A stretch of 64,000 nt of DNA from an uncultured bacterium (GTDB lineage: Bacteria; Calescibacteriota; Calescibacteriia; Calescibacteriales; Calescibacteriaceae): the NCBI GenBank assembly GCA_938036315.1, contig CALHPK010000002.1, positions 1-64,000 on the forward strand, given 5' to 3'. Positions 59,900-64,000 of the stretch are shown here, piece by piece. How positions within the stretch are numbered: position 1 is the stretch's first letter; every line of letters starts with the position of its first letter. The notes beneath the pieces were generated by a model. That model did not search any database, was not told where the DNA came from, and saw nothing but the letters and a program-made list of their open reading frames with translations. Made by a program: the position numbers and the translations under genes.

Positions 59900-60272
59900 A
59901 CTTTTTCCGTTCAACCTCTCTCGGGTCACGAGTCAAAAGTTTGTGAGGTTTAAGCAATTTTCTAAGTTCCGGTTCTTTTTTTTCCAAAGCCCGGGAGATC
60001 CCATGCGCTACTGCCTGTGCCTGAGCGGATTCTCCGCCTCCTTCCACTGTTGCATAGACTAAATACCTCCCAATTCTCTGGGTAATCTCCAGTGGCTTCA
60101 GAACTATCTTCTGCAAATATGGAGATCTAAAGTAATCCTGCATGGGCTTTCTGTTCACATATACTTGTGGAGTATCGCTTGAGAACTGCCTATCGATTAG
60201 CCACACTCTTGCCACTGCTCTTTTTCTCGCACCTCTTACTGGGACTTCAGTCTCAGGAATTCTTATATCCAT
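59853..60272 (-). CDS. rpsI: 30S ribosomal protein S9
   Basis: GARKRAVARVWL, ATVEGGGESAQAQAVAHGISRAL, LTRDPREVERKKYGRRKARKTQQWKKR; ATG 60272 has SD GGGGGAG. Confidence 0.95.
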   Translation of the reverse strand: MDIRIPETEVPVRGARKRAVARVWLIDRQFSSDTPQVYVNRKPMQDYFRSPYLQKIVLKPLEITQRIGRYLVYATVEGGGESAQAQAVAHGISRALEKKEPELRKLLKPHKLLTRDPREVERKKYGRRKARKTQQWKKR

Positions 60273-60273
60273 A

Positions 60274-60549
60274 TCACGCTCCCCCAGCAATTGCCGGAAT
60301 TATAGATACTTCATCCCCATCTTTAAGTTCTGTATCAAGCCCATTTAGGAATCTTATATCCTCATTGTTCACGTAAATGTTTATAAATTTTCTGATTTCC
60401 ATTTTCTCATCCAGAATTCTTGATTTTACTTCTGAGTTTATTTCAGAAAGCTTTTCTATAACTTCTCTCAGATTTCTCGCTTCAACCTCTACCTCCGATT
60501 TCCCACCTACTAATTTTCTCAGTGGACCAGGAATCTTAACCCTAACCAT
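60274..60549 (-). CDS. MoaD/ThiS-family ubiquitin-like sulfur-carrier protein, C-terminus -GGA
   Basis: MVRVKIPGPLRKLVGGKSEVEVEARNLREVIEKL...LNGLDTELKDGDEVSIIPAIAGGA; SD GGAGGT. Confidence 0.9.
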   Translation of the reverse strand: MVRVKIPGPLRKLVGGKSEVEVEARNLREVIEKLSEINSEVKSRILDEKMEIRKFINIYVNNEDIRFLNGLDTELKDGDEVSIIPAIAGGA

Positions 60550-60794
60550 GAATCTAACCTCCAGTTTTCTTGTCTAATTTAAAAAAGATATTAGATTATG
60601 TGAAATTTGCAAAAATTAAAGTTTATCATAGTTACAACAGAAGAATCAAAAATTGCTCCCTGTAAGAGTAAACCGTCACGCTCCTGACGGGCAGATCAGT
60701 ATGTTAGGATGTCAAATCAGAATACCAGAGGGTGCATCCCTTGTATCCTATTAGGAACAATCATTAAAATATATTAGATGAAAAAATTTCATCT

Positions 60795-60923
60795 ATGTTA
60801 ATGAGCCCGGACAGAAGCGAGATACGAGCTACATCAATAGATTCTAAGGCAACAGAAAAAACAGAAGCTCTAAAGGAATTCTTAAAAAAATTTAGTAGGA
60901 AATCATGGAATAATAACATTTAA
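60795..60923 (+). CDS. Possible small ORF (42 aa) immediately upstream of the LOG-family gene
   Basis: Hand translation: MLMSPDRSEIRATSIDSKATEKTEALKEFLKKFSRKSWNNNI; below the ORF-track length cut-off; no clear SD. Confidence 0.25.
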   Translation: MLMSPDRSEIRATSIDSKATEKTEALKEFLKKFSRKSWNNNI

Positions 60924-60929
60924 TACAAG

Positions 60930-61733
60930 ATGAAAAATAAGAATGGAGAAAAGTTATTATTGAACAGAAGACTTTATTCAGATGCGGATCTGCGAATTCT
61001 ATCTGAGTTGAAAATAAAGCAGGGTGATCTATGGCGCATATTCAAAATAATGAGTGAATTTGTCATGGGGTTTGATGAGCTTTCAAAAGTTTCCCCAGGA
61101 ATCACAATATTTGGAAGTTCCAGAGTAAGCAGAGATAGCAAATATTGCAAAGAAGCTTATGAGCTTGCATATACTCTTGGCAAATACGGATACACAATAA
61201 TAACAGGCGGAGGTCCTGGAGTTATGGAGGCTGCAAATAAAGGGGCATACGACGCTGGCACAACCTCGGTCGGACTCACAGTAGACATCCCAGGTGAACA
61301 GCCCGTAAAAGAATACCATACCCTCTCCATACATTTTGACTATTTTTTCATAAGAAAAGTTATGTTGGTCAGATATTCAATAGCCTATGTGATATTCCCA
61401 GGAGGATTCGGAACCTTAGATGAGCTCTTTGAAGTATTGAATCTCATCCATACAGAAAAGCTTCTGCCTTATCCTGTCATTCTTTTCGACTCTGAATTTT
61501 GGGAGCCAATCATAAAATTTATAAAATCTCTCAGCGAGAAAAAATTTATTCTGCCACATATTTTCGATTCAATACATGTAGTTGATAACACTATGGTGGC
61601 TGTGGAGATAATAAATAATTTTGTCATCAAGAACTTCAGAAAGATCACTAACTATTTCCATCCCCTTGAAAAAAGTAGAGTAAGCAGACTTATCAAAAGT
61701 ATAGCATCTAGCAACAAGAGGAAAAATGGATAA
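60930..61733 (+). CDS. LOG/TIGR00730 family Rossmann-fold nucleotide-binding protein
   Basis: ITIFGSSRVSRDSKYC, ITGGGPGVMEAANKGA, PGGFGTLDELFEVL. Confidence 0.92.
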   Translation: MKNKNGEKLLLNRRLYSDADLRILSELKIKQGDLWRIFKIMSEFVMGFDELSKVSPGITIFGSSRVSRDSKYCKEAYELAYTLGKYGYTIITGGGPGVMEAANKGAYDAGTTSVGLTVDIPGEQPVKEYHTLSIHFDYFFIRKVMLVRYSIAYVIFPGGFGTLDELFEVLNLIHTEKLLPYPVILFDSEFWEPIIKFIKSLSEKKFILPHIFDSIHVVDNTMVAVEIINNFVIKNFRKITNYFHPLEKSRVSRLIKSIASSNKRKNG

Positions 61734-63957
61734 AGACCATGGACAATCATTTGTTGTTTGTCTCCCAGATGGCAAAATTATCCGTATCCCAGCTGGTTCT
61801 GAAGACAAAATAGGATACAGGGTAATCGTAAATCTAAGAAACAATTGGAAAGATATGGGGCTTGTAATTAATAAAGAGGAAAGTCGACCAAGTGAGGAAG
61901 TAGTCAATTTATATTTCCCGGATGAGATTCCCCTCATTTCAAAGCAAAATATAGAGCTTTGTAAGTTGATATCTAAAAAATATCTCTGTCCGCTTTTCTC
62001 GGTTCTTCAACTTATGATTCCATCAGACTATCTTACATTAGAGATCAAAATATCAAGATCTCTAAAATCTGCAGAGAAATCAGTTGATGAATTTTTTAAA
62101 AGTGCCAGAGCATTAAAACTTTTTAAAGTTTTGAAAAAGAAGAAAAGGCTGAATCTCAGACAGGCCAGAAAATTTTCTAGTCTGGAAAAGCTAAAAAAAC
62201 TCGAAGAATTAGGGCTTATCGAGGTAAAACCTAAGAAGATGGTTCCAGATAGGCAAAAAGTCTTGGAAGAATTTTTGAAAAGGATTGAATCAGCAGAGAA
62301 GGAGGAAACAAAAGAGAGTGGAATTAGTAATGAGCAGAAAGTATTGACCGATGAGCAAAAATTTGCATTAGAGAGGATCTTAAAATCTGGAAATAGAAAA
62401 TTTCTTATCTTCGGGGCTACAGGGAGTGGGAAAACAGAAGTCTACATAAGGGCGATCAAAGAGGAAATCGAGACCGGAGGCGGTGCTATATTCCTTGTGC
62501 CAGAAATATCACTTACAACATTTCTTTTAGGGAGGATAAGAGATACCTTTAAAGATGCGGTAGTTTTACACTCTGGAATTCCCCAAAAAGAGAGGGAACT
62601 GAACTGGTGGGCACTCAGATATGGAATATCCCGCTTGGCAATCGGAGCAAGATCTGCAGTATTCTCACCAATCCAAAACCTTAAAGTAATCGTTGTTGAT
62701 GAAGAGCATGATCCATCATATAAGCAATCGCCGCAGAATTCAAATTCACCGGTATTTTATGATGCCAGAGATGTAGCTGAAATGAGAGCCACTATTGAAA
62801 ATGCGAAGGTCATTTTTGGATCAGCAACTCCATCAATAAACAATTTCTACAGGGCAAAAACATTAGGTAGTATAGAGCTAATAAAGATGAAAAAAAGAAT
62901 ACCAGGAATGACATTTCCCAAAAATATAGTTTTGGATCTGAAGAAAGAACCAGCAGTAGATTTTGCCACTGTACCACTAACCTGTAAGCTTAAGGAAGAG
63001 ATTGAAAAGAGAATAGAAAAAGCTGAAAATATCATTCTCCTTTTCACGCGAAGAGGCTATAGCATTTCTATAATCTGCAGGAATTGCCTTTATAAATTCA
63101 AATGCGTTGCTTGTTCCTCAACATTGGTTTATCACAAAAATGAGGGATTAGTTTGCCACTGGTGTGGAAGGAAATACCCAAGACCTTTCAGTTGTCCCAA
63201 TTGCGGTTCTACAGAACTTGACACCATAGGATTCGGAACAGAAAAAATTGAAGACGAACTCAAAGCAATATTTAAAGTTCCTGTTCTGAGAATGGATTCA
63301 GATGTAGTAAACTCAGAAAGGAAGGCAAAAAAGATATTGGAAGAATTCAAGAGAAACTCTCCTGCAATACTGCTTGGAACTCAGATGGTATCAAAAGGCT
63401 TCGATTTTCCAAAGGTAAGTATGGTTGGGGTGATTCTCATCGACACAGAGTTTACTCTTCCTGCGTTTAATGCTGATGAAAGAGCTTTCCAACTTATAAG
63501 CCAAGTATCTGGTAGAGCCGGAAGGCAGAGGGCAGAACAAAATAATATAGAAAACGTAAGCATAATACAGACTTATTTTCCAGAGCACCCTGTAATAAGA
63601 TACTGCATAGATAATGACTATGAGAGTTTTTTTGAAGAAGAGATAGAAAAGAGAAAAGAATTTGGACTTCCTCCGTTTTCAACTTTAGTATTGGTTTTAT
63701 TTTCACATAAAAATGAGGAGTTGACGTGGGAGATGGCTAAAAGATTCTTTGAAAGAGTAAAATCAGCAGGGATAAGGTGCGAGATGCCCACAAAGTCTCT
63801 AAGATATATTACATCATCAAGATATAACGTGAAAATGATTATATACATTCAAGATAAATCTGAGTTTTCTACGTTAGCAAGAATTTTCCATAAATCAGTA
63901 TTCTATTTAAAAGGGGTGAAAATCACGGTCGACGTTAACCCAGAAAATATTCTCTGA
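61726..63957 (+). CDS. priA: Primosomal protein N' (replication restart helicase PriA)
   Basis: GATGSGKTEVYIRAI, VVDEEHDPSYKQ, zinc-binding CRNC...CVAC...CHWCGRKYPRPFSCPNCGS, LGTQMVSKGFDFP. Confidence 0.95.
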   Translation: MDKDHGQSFVVCLPDGKIIRIPAGSEDKIGYRVIVNLRNNWKDMGLVINKEESRPSEEVVNLYFPDEIPLISKQNIELCKLISKKYLCPLFSVLQLMIPSDYLTLEIKISRSLKSAEKSVDEFFKSARALKLFKVLKKKKRLNLRQARKFSSLEKLKKLEELGLIEVKPKKMVPDRQKVLEEFLKRIESAEKEETKESGISNEQKVLTDEQKFALERILKSGNRKFLIFGATGSGKTEVYIRAIKEEIETGGGAIFLVPEISLTTFLLGRIRDTFKDAVVLHSGIPQKERELNWWALRYGISRLAIGARSAVFSPIQNLKVIVVDEEHDPSYKQSPQNSNSPVFYDARDVAEMRATIENAKVIFGSATPSINNFYRAKTLGSIELIKMKKRIPGMTFPKNIVLDLKKEPAVDFATVPLTCKLKEEIEKRIEKAENIILLFTRRGYSISIICRNCLYKFKCVACSSTLVYHKNEGLVCHWCGRKYPRPFSCPNCGSTELDTIGFGTEKIEDELKAIFKVPVLRMDSDVVNSERKAKKILEEFKRNSPAILLGTQMVSKGFDFPKVSMVGVILIDTEFTLPAFNADERAFQLISQVSGRAGRQRAEQNNIENVSIIQTYFPEHPVIRYCIDNDYESFFEEEIEKRKEFGLPPFSTLVLVLFSHKNEELTWEMAKRFFERVKSAGIRCEMPTKSLRYITSSRYNVKMIIYIQDKSEFSTLARIFHKSVFYLKGVKITVDVNPENIL

Positions 63958-64000
63958 ATATTACCATCTCTTACACCCTAAATTTAGGATTCTCTCCTCC

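Noticed and set aside
1-64000. CRISPR arrays, IS elements, toxin-antitoxin or phage defence islands
   Set aside because: No regularly spaced repeat-spacer series, transposase, integrase or recognisable defence gene was seen; short repeats present are only two-copy and locus-specific

Overview
AT-rich chromosomal segment of a diderm (LPS-bearing) bacterium that I cannot place taxonomically from sequence alone. It is gene-dense, with about 54 supportable CDSs and 5 tRNAs (Ser-GCT, Lys-CTT, Met/Ile2-CAT, Val-GAC, Gly-GCC). I saw no rRNA, CRISPR array, transposase or phage module. Content is mostly housekeeping (ParB, ClpX, PriA, S9, LepB, AhcY, PurM, PdxA, ArgC, CdsA, PncB), cell-envelope and glycan genes (several GT4/GT9 glycosyltransferases, a WbaP-like transferase, GmhA, RfbD, an O-antigen-ligase/TPR protein, truncated GlgA at the left edge, MalQ), and large secreted or lipoprotein ORFs of unknown function. 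The strongest unusual items are: (i) a cobalamin riboswitch on the minus strand (26279-26473) directly ahead of a lone beta-propeller lipoprotein ending in PHCH; (ii) a single-ORF RpiB-GlyA fusion; (iii) a tRNA-punctuated run in which a zinc-ribbon CDS takes its stop codon from inside tRNA-Val, and three CDSs begin 8-11 nt after a tRNA 3' end; (iv) a PAP2 phosphatase split by a -1 frameshift at a G5 run; (v) a ClpX without the RKH loop and with a KTD repeat next to the IGF loop; (vi) a MoaD/ThiS-like protein ending in -GGA where rplM usually sits upstream of rpsI; (vii) many two-copy short tandem duplications in intergenic DNA.
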